15,671 nucleotides of DNA from an uncultured Lachnospiraceae bacterium (GCA_937885345.1 CAKZZH010000057.1:1-15671); one strand, 5' to 3'; numbered from the stretch's first letter, positions 1 to 7,635 are shown. Numbers and translations: made by a program. The notes: generated by a model from the sequence alone, not told the origin.

Positions 1-63
1 GATTCATGGATGTCTTATATTCTGTTAATTCCTACAGTAAATTTACCCGACCTAAAATTATAG

Positions 64-92
64 TTGATTTTTTTTTGGTATTTTATTATTAT
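64..92 (+). promoter_or_regulatory. Candidate sigma-A promoter for the first gene pair
   Basis: TTGATT at 64-69 and TATTAT at 87-92 are separated by 17 bases, in very AT-rich DNA. An overlapping TATAAT at 92-97 lacks a good -35 at 17 bases. This would give a short leader before the ATG at 114. AT-rich sequence yields such matches easily, so this is tentative. Confidence 0.35.
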
Positions 93-113
93 ATAATAGT
101 AATAATTTACCAG

Positions 114-674
114 ATGAGTGATGTGCCTATGCAAAGTGATAAGGATAGATTTATTGCCGAAATAAGGGAGAGTCTTGTTTCGGACAAGCTTGAGATCGAA
201 GATAATATATCCAGGAACAAAGCGGCTATCGCAGATGCCTACAAGCAGGCGTCTTTGCTTCGCGCATCAATAGACGTTAACTACTCTGCACTCAGCGCGA
301 GTCAGACGGTTAACTCGGAGACATATTCCAAGGTGGATTATTATGATTCTCTTATCGTGGATAAGGAAAACGATAATCGTGATCTTAGAATGAAACTTGA
401 TGCTATCGATCGTAAAATAAGTCGTATTGATGCATTTATGATAACGCCGGAATCGGATTTTGGCGGTACGGATTCGGCAGGGGATACCGGATGTACGTCT
501 TCGGAAACGGATGTCGAAGATTCTAATTCCGAAATAGGATTTTACACGGATGTAATAACTGATGGCGAGATCTTAAGGAAGCTTGAAGGTATAGCTAAGA
601 TTATCCAAAGCGATCCTTACAAAGCGAAGCTGGATATTGAGAAGGTAATCAGTGATTTACGGAGGTTTAGGTAA
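114..674 (+). CDS. Coiled-coil protein of unknown function, coupled to a response regulator
   Basis: I do not recognise this protein (186 aa from the ATG at 114). Residues about 12-108 are charged and helical and look like a coiled coil. Residues 110-140 are a Ser/Asp/Glu/Gly-rich linker, and residues 150-186 form a final basic helix containing the motif SDPYKAKLDIEKVISDL. There is no signal peptide, no membrane segment and no kinase domain. The frame stays open back to position 6, but that part is AT-rich, low-complexity sequence overlapping a likely promoter, so I exclude it. The start is uncertain: neither the ATG at 114 nor the one at 129 has a clear Shine-Dalgarno sequence. Its stop overlaps the start of the next gene (TAATG), which implies translational coupling and a shared job with the response regulator. 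It might be a regulatory partner, like the coiled-coil part of DegS-type sensors without the kinase. Confidence 0.7.
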   Translation: MSDVPMQSDKDRFIAEIRESLVSDKLEIEDNISRNKAAIADAYKQASLLRASIDVNYSALSASQTVNSETYSKVDYYDSLIVDKENDNRDLRMKLDAIDRKISRIDAFMITPESDFGGTDSAGDTGCTSSETDVEDSNSEIGFYTDVITDGEILRKLEGIAKIIQSDPYKAKLDIEKVISDLRRFR

Positions 675-1315
675 TGTCAATTAATGTATTTGTAACGGAT
701 GATTTAAATCTGGTACGCAGGGGGCTCTGTGCTCTTCTTGAAAAGGAATGTGACGTAACGGTTGTCGGAAGTGCCGCAGACGGATACGAATGTATCAGTG
801 CGGTAAACAAATTAAAACCCAATATCGTTATTCTGGATGTCGATATGCCTGATATCGACGGAATCAAGACTCTTCAGATCATGAAGGAACAGAAATTCAA
901 CGTCAAGACAATTATGATGTGCAGCAACGACAACAGGGATTCTATTGTTAAAGCGATGGAACTCGGCTGTGATGCATATATTTCTAAGAACTGCGAAGTG
1001 TCTGTTCTTAAAAAGGCAATCTTTGCCGCATATAACGGCGAACGTTTTCTTCAGGATGAGCTGGCAGAGAAGCTCGACTCCCCTATCGGTGCCGGCACCA
1101 ATGCTGCTGACAGACTCAGCGAACTTACTTCAAGAGAGGTTGAAGTCTTGAAACTCATTGCTGAAGGTCTCTTCAACAAAGAGATTGCTGTTAAGCTTAA
1201 TATCAGTGAAAGAACCGTTAAGAACCATGTCAGCAATATCTTCAAAAAGATTCAGGCAAACGACCGTACTCAGGCCGCAGTATTTGCGATCCGCCACGGA
1301 CTTATCGTAATCTAG
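674..1315 (+). CDS. NarL/FixJ-family response regulator (receiver + LuxR HTH)
   Basis: This is a cytoplasmic two-component transcription factor of 213 aa, the usual length for the DegU/NarL group. The receiver domain covers about residues 3-120. Acidic residues D9 and D10, the phospho-acceptor D55 in ILDVDMPDIDG, S84 and K105 are all present. The LuxR-type helix-turn-helix lies at about 149-210, starting LTSREVEVLKLIAEG and including NISERTVKNHVSNIFKK. GGAGG at 661-665 lies 8 bases before the ATG, inside the end of the upstream gene. No histidine kinase is adjacent; the only partner in the transcript is the coiled-coil protein. A terminator follows at 1362-1393. The family is certain from the motifs; the target genes and the signal cannot be inferred. 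Confidence 0.95.
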   Translation: MSINVFVTDDLNLVRRGLCALLEKECDVTVVGSAADGYECISAVNKLKPNIVILDVDMPDIDGIKTLQIMKEQKFNVKTIMMCSNDNRDSIVKAMELGCDAYISKNCEVSVLKKAIFAAYNGERFLQDELAEKLDSPIGAGTNAADRLSELTSREVEVLKLIAEGLFNKEIAVKLNISERTVKNHVSNIFKKIQANDRTQAAVFAIRHGLIVI

Positions 1316-1361
1316 AAGACGTATCGCCTGATATAAGAATGCCAGTTAAATTTTTCACACA

Positions 1362-1393
1362 AAATAAACACCGAGAGATTGGTGTTTATTTTT
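1362..1393 (+). terminator. Rho-independent terminator after the response regulator
   Basis: An 11-bp perfect stem (AAATAAACACC / GGTGTTTATTT) with an 8-base loop ends in a T run. It lies 47 bases after the stop codon and separates this transcript from the parAB region. Confidence 0.75.
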
Positions 1394-1394
1394 A

Positions 1395-1410
1395 TGTTTC
1401 ACGTGGAACA
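1395..1410. promoter_or_regulatory. parS: parS site 1 (ParB/Spo0J binding)
   Basis: The sequence is TGTTTCACGTGGAACA. It matches the 16-bp parS consensus known for Spo0J-type ParB (TGTTNCACGTGAAACA) at all but one position and has the diagnostic CACGTG core. It lies upstream of parA/parB, where origin-proximal parS sites are expected. Confidence 0.92.
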
Positions 1411-1443
1411 TGTACTTTCGGAAACATCTTGTGAACGGATGGA

Positions 1444-1459
1444 TGTTTCACGTGGAACA
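1444..1459. promoter_or_regulatory. parS: parS site 2 (ParB/Spo0J binding)
   Basis: This is an identical copy of site 1 (TGTTTCACGTGGAACA), with its start 49 bp further on. The sequence between the two sites is otherwise unrelated, so this is a separate binding site and not part of a longer tandem duplication. Confidence 0.92.
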
Positions 1460-1545
1460 TCTTGCTGCTTACGCGGCAACAGAGTCAAACGCTTCGCCCG
1501 TTAGCTTCGAGCACCGAGGAATGCTCTGCCACTACCCCATTCATT

Positions 1546-1561
1546 TGTTCCACGTGGAACA
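1546..1561. promoter_or_regulatory. parS: parS site 3 (perfect palindrome)
   Basis: TGTTCCACGTGGAACA is a perfect 16-bp palindrome with the parS core. It is the closest of the three to parA, about 70 bp before the likely parA -10 element, so ParB bound here could also affect parAB transcription. Confidence 0.9.
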
Positions 1562-1631
1562 TAAGCCCGCATATAGTCAAATTATACATACGATTTTGTT
1601 TAATTTATATATAGCATTATTGAGATTTTGG

Positions 1632-1640
1632 TGATATAAT
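1632..1640 (+). promoter_or_regulatory. Extended -10 promoter for parAB
   Basis: TGATATAAT is a consensus -10 (TATAAT at 1635-1640) with the TGn extension. No good -35 is visible 17 bp upstream, which is typical of extended -10 promoters. Transcription would start near 1647, leaving a leader of about 100 nt before parA. Confidence 0.6.
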
Positions 1641-1678
1641 AAGCCGTAATGTGTGGGAATGCACTTGAATTTGCAATC

Positions 1679-1728
1679 CTGTGAACACAGTATTGCTTAA
1701 GGGGGAGCGGCCGAACGGGCTGCTTTTG
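1679..1728 (+). promoter_or_regulatory. Structured leader of parAB: two hairpins, the second terminator-like
   Basis: CTGTG-AA-CACAG at 1679-1690 can fold into a small hairpin. AGCGGCC-GAACG-GGCTGCT at 1706-1724 makes a 7-bp stem with one G-T pair and is followed by TTTTG. The second could act as a weak terminator or attenuator ahead of the parA ribosome binding site. The fold is seen in the sequence; the role is inference. Confidence 0.3.
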
Positions 1729-1745
1729 TATTGCTTGGAGGAATC

Positions 1746-2525
1746 ATGGGACGTATTATAGCAATTGCAAACCAGAAAGGCGGAGTTGGCAAGACTACTA
1801 CTGCCATTAATCTTTCTGCATGTCTCGCAGAAGCCGGTCAGAAGATATTGGTTGTGGATGTTGATCCCCAAGGTAACACTACCAGTGGCTTTGGCTTGGA
1901 TAAGAACAGCCTTGAAGATACCGTTTATGAACTTATGCTTGATCAGACCGATCTCGAGTCCTGCCTTAGAAAAGATGTTATTGAGAACCTTGATATTCTT
2001 CCTGCAAATGTGAACCTGTCAGGCGCTGAACTTGAACTTGTTGCGGTAGACAGAAGTCAGTTCATTCTGAAGGATATTGTTGACAGACTGAGAGATGATT
2101 ATGATTTTATAATACTCGACTGCCCTCCTTCATTATCAATGCTTACCGTTAACGCAATGACCGCAGCAGATACTGTTCTTGTTCCGATACAATGTGAGTA
2201 TTATGCTCTCGAGGGACTTGCACAGCTTATGCATACGATTGAACTTGTTAAGAAGAACCTTAATCCGGATCTTGAGATGGAAGGTGTCGTGTTTACTATG
2301 TATGATGCGAGAACCAATCTTTCTCTTGAGGTTGTGGAGAATGTTAAGGCTAATTTGAAGCAGACTATATATAAGACCATTATCCCGAGAAACATAAGAC
2401 TTGCCGAGGCTCCCAGCCATGGTCTTCCTATTAATTTATATGACAGCAAATCCGCCGGAGCAGAGAGCTACAGACTTTTGGCACAGGAAGTTATTCATAG
2501 AGGAGAAGACGAGGATGAGTACTAA
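1746..2525 (+). CDS. parA: ParA/Soj chromosome-partitioning ATPase
   Basis: This cytoplasmic ATPase of 259 aa (usual Soj size) binds DNA as an ATP dimer and works with ParB to segregate the replication origin. The deviant Walker A motif KGGVGKTTT lies at residues 11-19. The Walker A' segment VVDVDPQGN places the Asp at residue 40. The Walker B segment is ILDCPPSL at about 120. GGAGGA at 1737-1742 sits three bases before the ATG at 1746; an in-frame TTG at 1731 would leave that site unused. The gene overlaps parB by 11 bases, so the two are translated together. Three parS sites and an extended -10 promoter lie directly upstream. The absence of a neighbouring rsmG/noc gene, common beside soj in other Firmicutes, is notable but seen elsewhere. 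Confidence 0.97.
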   Translation: MGRIIAIANQKGGVGKTTTAINLSACLAEAGQKILVVDVDPQGNTTSGFGLDKNSLEDTVYELMLDQTDLESCLRKDVIENLDILPANVNLSGAELELVAVDRSQFILKDIVDRLRDDYDFIILDCPPSLSMLTVNAMTAADTVLVPIQCEYYALEGLAQLMHTIELVKKNLNPDLEMEGVVFTMYDARTNLSLEVVENVKANLKQTIYKTIIPRNIRLAEAPSHGLPINLYDSKSAGAESYRLLAQEVIHRGEDEDEY

Positions 2526-3423
2526 AAGAGGACTTGGAAAAGGCGTCAATGCCCTTATACCTGATACACCTTTAAGTAACAAGAACCCGGAGAAGGTTGT
2601 AGAGAAGATTGTTGAAAAGAAAGTTATCGTAAAAGAGCCGGCTGAGGTAGAGCTTAGTATTAATGAAGTTGAGCCCAACAGAGGTCAGCCTCGTAAGAAT
2701 TTTAACGAGGAAGGACTTGCGGCGCTTGCAGATTCGATCAATCAGTACGGAATAGTTGAGCCCCTTGTTGTTCAGAGGAAGGATGATCATTATGAGATCA
2801 TTGCGGGAGAGAGGCGCTGGAGAGCGGCTCGAATCGCCGGCCTTAAGAAGGTTCCTGTCATAATCAAGAATTATTCAGAACTTGAGGCGATGGAAGTTGC
2901 TCTTATTGAGAATCTTCAGAGAGAGGATCTTAATCCGATAGAAGAAGCCAAGGCGTATGAACTGCTTATCAAAGAATATAATCTTAAGCAGGAAGATGTT
3001 GCCAGGAAGGTCAGCAAGAGTAGGACGGCCATCACCAATTCCGTTAGACTTCTTAAGCTTTCAAGCAAAGTGCAGGATATGCTTGTTGAGGGAGTCCTTT
3101 CGAGCGGCCATGCCAAGACTCTTATCACAATAGAAGATAAGAACAAGCAGCTTGCAATCGCTGAAAAGATAGTAGCCGAAGGACTTTCGGTAAGGGATGC
3201 CGAGAAGCTGGTAAGGGACTTGAACAAGCCTGTATCCGAGAAGAAACCGGCCAGGAAGTCATCATCAAGCGATGCCATATATCGCAAATACGAGAGCGAG
3301 CTTAAGAGCACTCTTGGAACCAAGGTCATTATTCATAATAAAGAGAATAATACCGGAACCATTGAGATTACATACAGCACAGCTGACGAATTTGAGAAAA
3401 TAGCCAAATTGTTAAAACGGTAA
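2515..3423 (+). CDS. parB: ParB/Spo0J chromosome-partitioning protein
   Basis: ParB binds parS, spreads as a CTP-dependent clamp, loads SMC and stimulates ParA. It is 302 aa, close to the usual 280-300. The N-terminal ParA-interacting segment MSTKRGLGKGVNALIP is intact. The CTP-binding region includes the C-motif GERRWRA at 98-104 and ENLQRE at 133-138. The helix-turn-helix lies at about 155-180 with SKSRTAITNSVRLLKLS. A basic Ser-rich linker at 240-252 precedes the C-terminal dimerisation domain. The start at 2515 lies inside parA with a GGAGAAGACGAGG region upstream; the longer in-frame extension back to 2401 reads parA sequence out of frame and is rejected. Its target sites are the three parS copies upstream of parA. 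Confidence 0.97.
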   Translation: MSTKRGLGKGVNALIPDTPLSNKNPEKVVEKIVEKKVIVKEPAEVELSINEVEPNRGQPRKNFNEEGLAALADSINQYGIVEPLVVQRKDDHYEIIAGERRWRAARIAGLKKVPVIIKNYSELEAMEVALIENLQREDLNPIEEAKAYELLIKEYNLKQEDVARKVSKSRTAITNSVRLLKLSSKVQDMLVEGVLSSGHAKTLITIEDKNKQLAIAEKIVAEGLSVRDAEKLVRDLNKPVSEKKPARKSSSSDAIYRKYESELKSTLGTKVIIHNKENNTGTIEITYSTADEFEKIAKLLKR

Positions 3424-3472
3424 CAACCGTATGACCGGTGGGAACATTTTATCTAGAAGATGAGGATTAAAG

Positions 3473-3991
3473 ATGGGTATTACGGAAATACTTGAGAAGA
3501 TCAGTAACAATATTGCATATGTTGCAATTGCGCTTGCGGTACTTGTGATTGCACTTATTGTGCTTCAGATAATCAATCTTTTGAAGATATCGAAGATGAA
3601 AGCATCCTATGAAAGCTTTATGGCGGGTAAGGACGGCTCATCGCTTGAGGATGAGGTGCATTCAAGATTTGCACAGATTGATGAACTGGCGAGTACGAGC
3701 AAGAAGCATACATCGCAACTTGCAGTGATCGAAGAAGAACTTCTCGGTGCTTATGAGAAGGTCGGAATCGTAAAATACGATGCATTCAACGAGATGGGCG
3801 GAAAGCTCAGCTTTGCGCTTGCAATGCTTGATAAGAGCGATAACGGATTTGTTATGAATTCGATGCACAGCCGTGAAGGTTGCTACACTTATGTGAAGGA
3901 AATCATTCGCGGAAAGAGTTATATAACGCTTGGAAGCGAGGAGCAGAGAGCACTTGAGGAAGCTGTAAATCACGACAAAGTGATGGAATAA
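3473..3991 (+). CDS. DUF4446-family membrane protein
   Basis: This small protein of 172 aa has one N-terminal membrane helix (about residues 14-38, rich in Val, Ile, Leu and Ala) and a cytoplasmic part. The latter has a short coiled coil (about 55-90) and a C-terminal domain with the motifs VGIVKYDAFNEMGGKLSFAL and LDKSDNGFVMNSMHSREG. These resemble the DUF4446 family, which I recall as commonly encoded directly after spo0J/parB in Clostridia. The function is not established. The gap to parB is 49 bases with no terminator, so it is probably in the parAB operon. GAGGATTAAAG before the ATG provides a weak ribosome binding site. A membrane-bound role near the segregation machinery is conceivable but is only inference from position. 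Confidence 0.85.
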   Translation: MGITEILEKISNNIAYVAIALAVLVIALIVLQIINLLKISKMKASYESFMAGKDGSSLEDEVHSRFAQIDELASTSKKHTSQLAVIEEELLGAYEKVGIVKYDAFNEMGGKLSFALAMLDKSDNGFVMNSMHSREGCYTYVKEIIRGKSYITLGSEEQRALEEAVNHDKVME

Positions 3992-4086
3992 AGCGTGATA
4001 CGGCCTTAACCGGTGGGAAGAATAATTAAAGCGGGTTTATATTTTAACATCATATGAAATAGTAGGTTTGATTGGAGGAAACGGTT

Positions 4087-5154
4087 TTGAGAAGAATTAA
4101 TATTGAAGATATCTCCGATGGCGATATACTCGGACAGGCGATATCGGCTCAAAACGGCGCAGTATTGATGTATGAGGGGGTGGAACTTAAGCCTTACCAC
4201 ATCAAGAAGTTGAAAGATAATCACATTACACATATTTTTGTAAAGGATCCGGCACCGGATAAGGTGGTGGAGAGCTTCACGATTGATGAAATTGCCCGCG
4301 AATCGGTTGATGAAGTTAAGTGTATTATAGAGAAGCGTTTTAGGACCGAGAATAACGAAGAAATCAGACAGATAGCAGAGGTTGCATCGAGTATTATCAG
4401 TGAAGTGATAACCAATCCGGACATTTCCAATTGCGTTATCAATGTTAAGAGAAACAGTGACAGCATATACAGTCATCTTTTGAATGTCGCTACTTTATCT
4501 ACGATAATAGGAATCAAAATCGGTATGGGGCAGGAGCAGATCCTTGATGTAGCAAGAGGCGCAATCCTGCATGATATCGGGCTTTGCAGCGTGGATGAGA
4601 AATATATAGATGTTGATATGGATCATATGCCTGCTGCGGAGAAGCTCAATTATCGCAAGCATGTTATAACCGGATATGAGAGCATCAAGAATATTGATTG
4701 GCTCAGGGATACGGTTAAAGATATTGTTCTTCTTCATCATGAGCGTAATGACGGAAGCGGATATCCCTTCCACAAGAAGGAAGGCTCATTGCCGATTGAA
4801 GTTAAGCTTGTTGCCGCCTGCGATCACTTTGATGAGCTTACAAACGGCATAGCGTATAAGAAGAATAAAGTATCCGATGTTGTTGAATATTTCAGAACAA
4901 AGGGAATGCATCTTTTTGATCATGAGATCGTCAATACTTTACTTACCAATATCGCATGGTTCCCGACAGATTCGAAGGTTGTTACCAATGAAGGCGATAT
5001 AGCCGTTGTATTTAAGCAGAATAAAGCACTTCCGGACAGACCGGTTCTTAGGATCATTGAGAACAAGGAAGGAAGAAAGTTCGATAGCGAACTGGTTGTA
5101 AAGGATCTCACCGAAGACCTTACATGCTTTATTGTGGATATTCTTGAAGAATAA
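4087..5154 (+). CDS. HD-GYP domain c-di-GMP phosphodiesterase
   Basis: The protein (355 aa) is predicted to hydrolyse cyclic di-GMP. The N-terminal 55 residues, beginning INIEDISDGDILGQAIS, form the short domain often found before HD-GYP. The HD-GYP domain covers about 120-300. Visible metal and signature residues are H130, the HD pair H162-D163, H192, H217-H218, the GYP loop in HHERNDGSGYP (G225-Y226-P227) and D246 in CDHFDELT. The set looks catalytically complete. I choose the TTG at 4087 because GGAGGA at 4074-4079 lies 7 bases upstream; the TTG at 4072 would overlap that site. There are no membrane segments or sensor domains, so it is a soluble enzyme. It follows DUF4446 by 95 bases and precedes serS by 45 bases. 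Confidence 0.9.
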   Translation: MRRINIEDISDGDILGQAISAQNGAVLMYEGVELKPYHIKKLKDNHITHIFVKDPAPDKVVESFTIDEIARESVDEVKCIIEKRFRTENNEEIRQIAEVASSIISEVITNPDISNCVINVKRNSDSIYSHLLNVATLSTIIGIKIGMGQEQILDVARGAILHDIGLCSVDEKYIDVDMDHMPAAEKLNYRKHVITGYESIKNIDWLRDTVKDIVLLHHERNDGSGYPFHKKEGSLPIEVKLVAACDHFDELTNGIAYKKNKVSDVVEYFRTKGMHLFDHEIVNTLLTNIAWFPTDSKVVTNEGDIAVVFKQNKALPDRPVLRIIENKEGRKFDSELVVKDLTEDLTCFIVDILEE

Positions 5155-5199
5155 AATATTTTATTGCAAAACATAAGCAGAACGGAGGCAATTGCAGTA

Positions 5200-6483
5200 A
5201 TGTTGGATATGAAGTTTGTCAGAGAGAATCCTGACGCAGTTAAGGAAAATATCAAGAAGAAATTTCAGGATGAAAAACTCCCCCTCGTTGATGAGGTTAT
5301 AGAACTTGATGCCAAGGCACGTGCCATACAGACCGAGGCTGATGAACTCAGAGCTTCAAAGAACAAGCTTTCCAAGGAAATCGGTGCACTCATGGCTCAG
5401 GGCAGGAAGGACGAAGCACAGGCCGTTAAGGAAAAGGTTGCTGCTAACAGCGCAAGACTTGCAGAGCTTGAGGCTCAGGAGCCCGAACTTGCAGAGCGCA
5501 TCAAGAAAATAATGATGACGATCCCCAACATTATCGATCCCAGCGTTCCCATTGGTAAGAACGATACCGAGAATGTTGAAGTTCAAAGATACGGAGAGCC
5601 GGTGGTCCCTGATTATGAGATTCCTTATCATTCGGAGATCATGGAGTCTTTTAACGGTCTTGATCTTGACAGCGCAAGAAAGGTAGCGGGTAACGGTTTC
5701 TATTATCTGATGGGAGATATCGCAAGACTTCATTCTGCTGTGATCTCTTATGCAAGGGATTTTATGATCGGAAGAGGCTTTACCTATTGCGTTCCTCCTT
5801 TTATGATCAGAAGCGAAGTGGTTACGGGCGTTATGAGCTTTGCCGAGATGGATGCGATGATGTATAAGATTGAGGGCGAGGACCTTTATCTTATCGGCAC
5901 CAGTGAGCATTCGATGATCGGTAAATTTATCGATACGGTGCTTGAAGAGAAGAGCCTTCCTTACACCCTTACCAGCTACAGTCCCTGCTTCCGTAAGGAA
6001 AAGGGTGCGCATGGAATCGAAGAGCGTGGTGTATACAGAATCCATCAGTTTGAAAAGCAGGAAATGATCGTAGTATGTAAGCCCGAGGATTCCAAGATGT
6101 GGTTTGATAAACTTTGGCAGAATACCGTCGATCTGTTCAGAACACTTGATATTCCGGTAAGAACGCTTGAGTGTTGCTCGGGTGATCTTGCGGATCTTAA
6201 AGTAAAATCCGTTGACGTTGAGGCCTGGTCTCCTCGTCAGAAGAAATATTTTGAGGTCGGCAGCTGCTCGAACCTCGGTGATGCTCAGGCAAGACGCCTG
6301 AAAATCCGTGTAAACGGCGAGGATGGCAAGAAGTATTTTGCACACACCCTTAACAATACTGTGGTTGCTCCTCCGAGAATGCTCATCGCGTTCCTTGAGA
6401 ATAACCTGAATGCGGACGGCAGCGTTAATATTCCCGTTGCGCTTCAGCCTTATATGGGTGGCCAGACCAAGATTACGAAGTAG
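5200..6483 (+). CDS. serS: Seryl-tRNA synthetase
   Basis: The enzyme charges tRNA-Ser and tRNA-Sec with serine. At 427 aa it has the normal length. It has the N-terminal start MLDMKFVRENPD, the long antiparallel coiled-coil arm that grips the tRNA (about residues 30-110), and a class II catalytic core. Motif 2 is at PCFRKEKGAHGIEERGVYR and the motif 3 region at HTLNNTVVAPPRMLIAFLEN. The motif 3 region reads NNT where B. subtilis-like enzymes read NGS; I recall this form from Lachnospiraceae enzymes. The ATG at 5200 has GGAGG at 5184-5188. No T-box leader fits in the 45-base gap upstream, so expression likely depends on the upstream transcript or a compact promoter. Confidence 0.97.
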   Translation: MLDMKFVRENPDAVKENIKKKFQDEKLPLVDEVIELDAKARAIQTEADELRASKNKLSKEIGALMAQGRKDEAQAVKEKVAANSARLAELEAQEPELAERIKKIMMTIPNIIDPSVPIGKNDTENVEVQRYGEPVVPDYEIPYHSEIMESFNGLDLDSARKVAGNGFYYLMGDIARLHSAVISYARDFMIGRGFTYCVPPFMIRSEVVTGVMSFAEMDAMMYKIEGEDLYLIGTSEHSMIGKFIDTVLEEKSLPYTLTSYSPCFRKEKGAHGIEERGVYRIHQFEKQEMIVVCKPEDSKMWFDKLWQNTVDLFRTLDIPVRTLECCSGDLADLKVKSVDVEAWSPRQKKYFEVGSCSNLGDAQARRLKIRVNGEDGKKYFAHTLNNTVVAPPRMLIAFLENNLNADGSVNIPVALQPYMGGQTKITK

Positions 6484-6491
6484 GATATTTT

Positions 6492-7451
6492 ATGCATAAA
6501 TTTCTCAGAGCAATCGGACTTGCGTCGATTGACTCCGGTCGTTCGATCGATGAAATAATCGAATATGCGACTCATGATGCCGTCAGAGGCGAAAGCGTTG
6601 TGTATAATACGCGCAGCAGTGAGGTTTTTGAGGACGGTATGTATTACCGCGCGCAGATTTACCATCCGATGTGCAAGGGCGCGGGAATAGCCATCAGAGG
6701 CTTCTACAGCCCTTATACGGACCGTTTTATAACCTCATACTATTTTCCCTATGTTGACGGTGTCGGAAACGGCGAAGCGGCAACTGTGTACGCAGAGCCC
6801 GATGTCGGTCACGATGGGTATTTTGGTCAGGCGACCGGACATGATGCACTGGAGGATGCGATATTTTATATTAAGAATTCGATAGATTACGAGATCCATT
6901 CGTCGGGAGAGACTTCTGCGCAGGACTGCCGTATTAAGCTTTCGGCGCTTTCCGTCGGCGGTAAAATAATCCTCGGCACGTTTGCGGACAAGAAATCGTC
7001 CCATACGTCCCACACGCCTGAGAATCTCGTGAACCTTCACAATATCGATAAAATCCCTTCTTTTATGGAATTAAATCCGGACGAGCTCCTTGATACAGAT
7101 GATGACATAGTGCCTTACAGCGGCGAAAAGAGTGAACCGGATTTTGCCAAAGATATCGGGATGATCGCAAGGCTTTTCGACAGGATATCCAAGGAAGATG
7201 TCTTTTCCATTGTGGACAGTTCATTTTACCCGGATGGGCTCGAGAGTAACGTGTACTATGTGGTCGGCAACATTCTTTCACTTGATTCTCGCGTTAACAC
7301 CTTGACGGGAGAAGAAATATATGTTATGAATTTGGAGTGCAATGATATCTGCTTCAACCTTATGATAAATAAGGAAGACCTCTACGGTGAGCCCGAGGTC
7401 GGAAGAAGATTTCTCGGTAGCATCTGGCTTCTCGGCGAGCTGATTTATTGA
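6492..7451 (+). CDS. DUF3881-like conserved protein
   Basis: This is a cytoplasmic protein of 319 aa with no signal peptide or membrane segment. The opening MHKFLRAIGLASIDSGRSI and the conserved YHPMCKGAGIAIRGFYSP region fit the DUF3881 family, which I recall mainly from Lachnospiraceae; no function is known to me. The C-terminal half ends with VGRRFLGSIWLLGELIY. It starts 8 bases after the serS stop with only a weak AGGA at 6482-6485, so translation is probably coupled to serS. Mixed acidic residues (about 205-215, DELLDTDDD) form a linker between two halves. The family assignment rests on memory of the motif pattern and is the uncertain part; that it is a real gene is clear from its spacing and codon use. 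Confidence 0.8.
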   Translation: MHKFLRAIGLASIDSGRSIDEIIEYATHDAVRGESVVYNTRSSEVFEDGMYYRAQIYHPMCKGAGIAIRGFYSPYTDRFITSYYFPYVDGVGNGEAATVYAEPDVGHDGYFGQATGHDALEDAIFYIKNSIDYEIHSSGETSAQDCRIKLSALSVGGKIILGTFADKKSSHTSHTPENLVNLHNIDKIPSFMELNPDELLDTDDDIVPYSGEKSEPDFAKDIGMIARLFDRISKEDVFSIVDSSFYPDGLESNVYYVVGNILSLDSRVNTLTGEEIYVMNLECNDICFNLMINKEDLYGEPEVGRRFLGSIWLLGELIY

Positions 7452-7484
7452 TTTGATCAATGCGCCGAAGTCATTTGAATACAA

Positions 7485-7558
7485 GTTCTCGTAGCTCAGC
7501 AGGATAGAGCGTCCGCCTCCTAAGCGGAAGGTCGTGCGTTCGAATCGCATCGGGAACG
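7485..7558 (+). tRNA. tRNA-Arg (anticodon CCU)
   Basis: A full cloverleaf can be drawn. The acceptor stem is GTTCTCG/CGGGAAC and the D stem GCTC/GAGC. The anticodon stem is TCCGC/GCGGA with loop CTCCTAA, giving anticodon CCT at 7519-7521. The T stem is GTGCG/CGCAT around TTCGAAT. The discriminator is G7558 and CCA is not encoded. It reads the codon AGG. It starts 33 bases after the DUF3881-like gene in the same direction and is likely transcribed with it. Confidence 0.97.
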
Positions 7559-7560
7559 TA

Positions 7561-7599
7561 ACCCCGCAGGTTATAGAGATCTATGATCTGCGGGGTTTT
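7561..7599 (+). terminator. Rho-independent terminator after tRNA-Arg
   Basis: ACCCCGCAG at 7561-7569 pairs perfectly with CTGCGGGGT at 7588-7596 and is followed by TTTT. It is a strong GC-rich stem only 2 bases after the tRNA. It ends the long rightward transcription unit just before the convergent vWA gene. Confidence 0.9.
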
Positions 7600-7635
7600 G
7601 CATTATTAATTTGGAGATGATCGAATGAAATCTAT

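Noticed and set aside
1410..1634. Open frame of 74 codons with repeated FHVEH motifs
   Set aside because: The repeated peptide is just the translation of the parS sites; no ribosome binding site and the frame covers promoter DNA.
3434..4019. ACCGGTGGGAA repeated shortly after both the parB and DUF4446 stops
   Set aside because: An exact 11-base repeat is expected many times by chance in 15 kb, and no fold or family supports a function.
5356..6345. Antisense open frame of 329 codons across serS
   Set aside because: It lies wholly within serS, whose family match is certain; long antisense frames are a by-product of codon bias.
7278..7550. Minus-strand frame starting MRFERTTFRLGGG
   Set aside because: It is the antisense reading of tRNA-Arg and the end of the DUF3881-like gene, a well-known false call.
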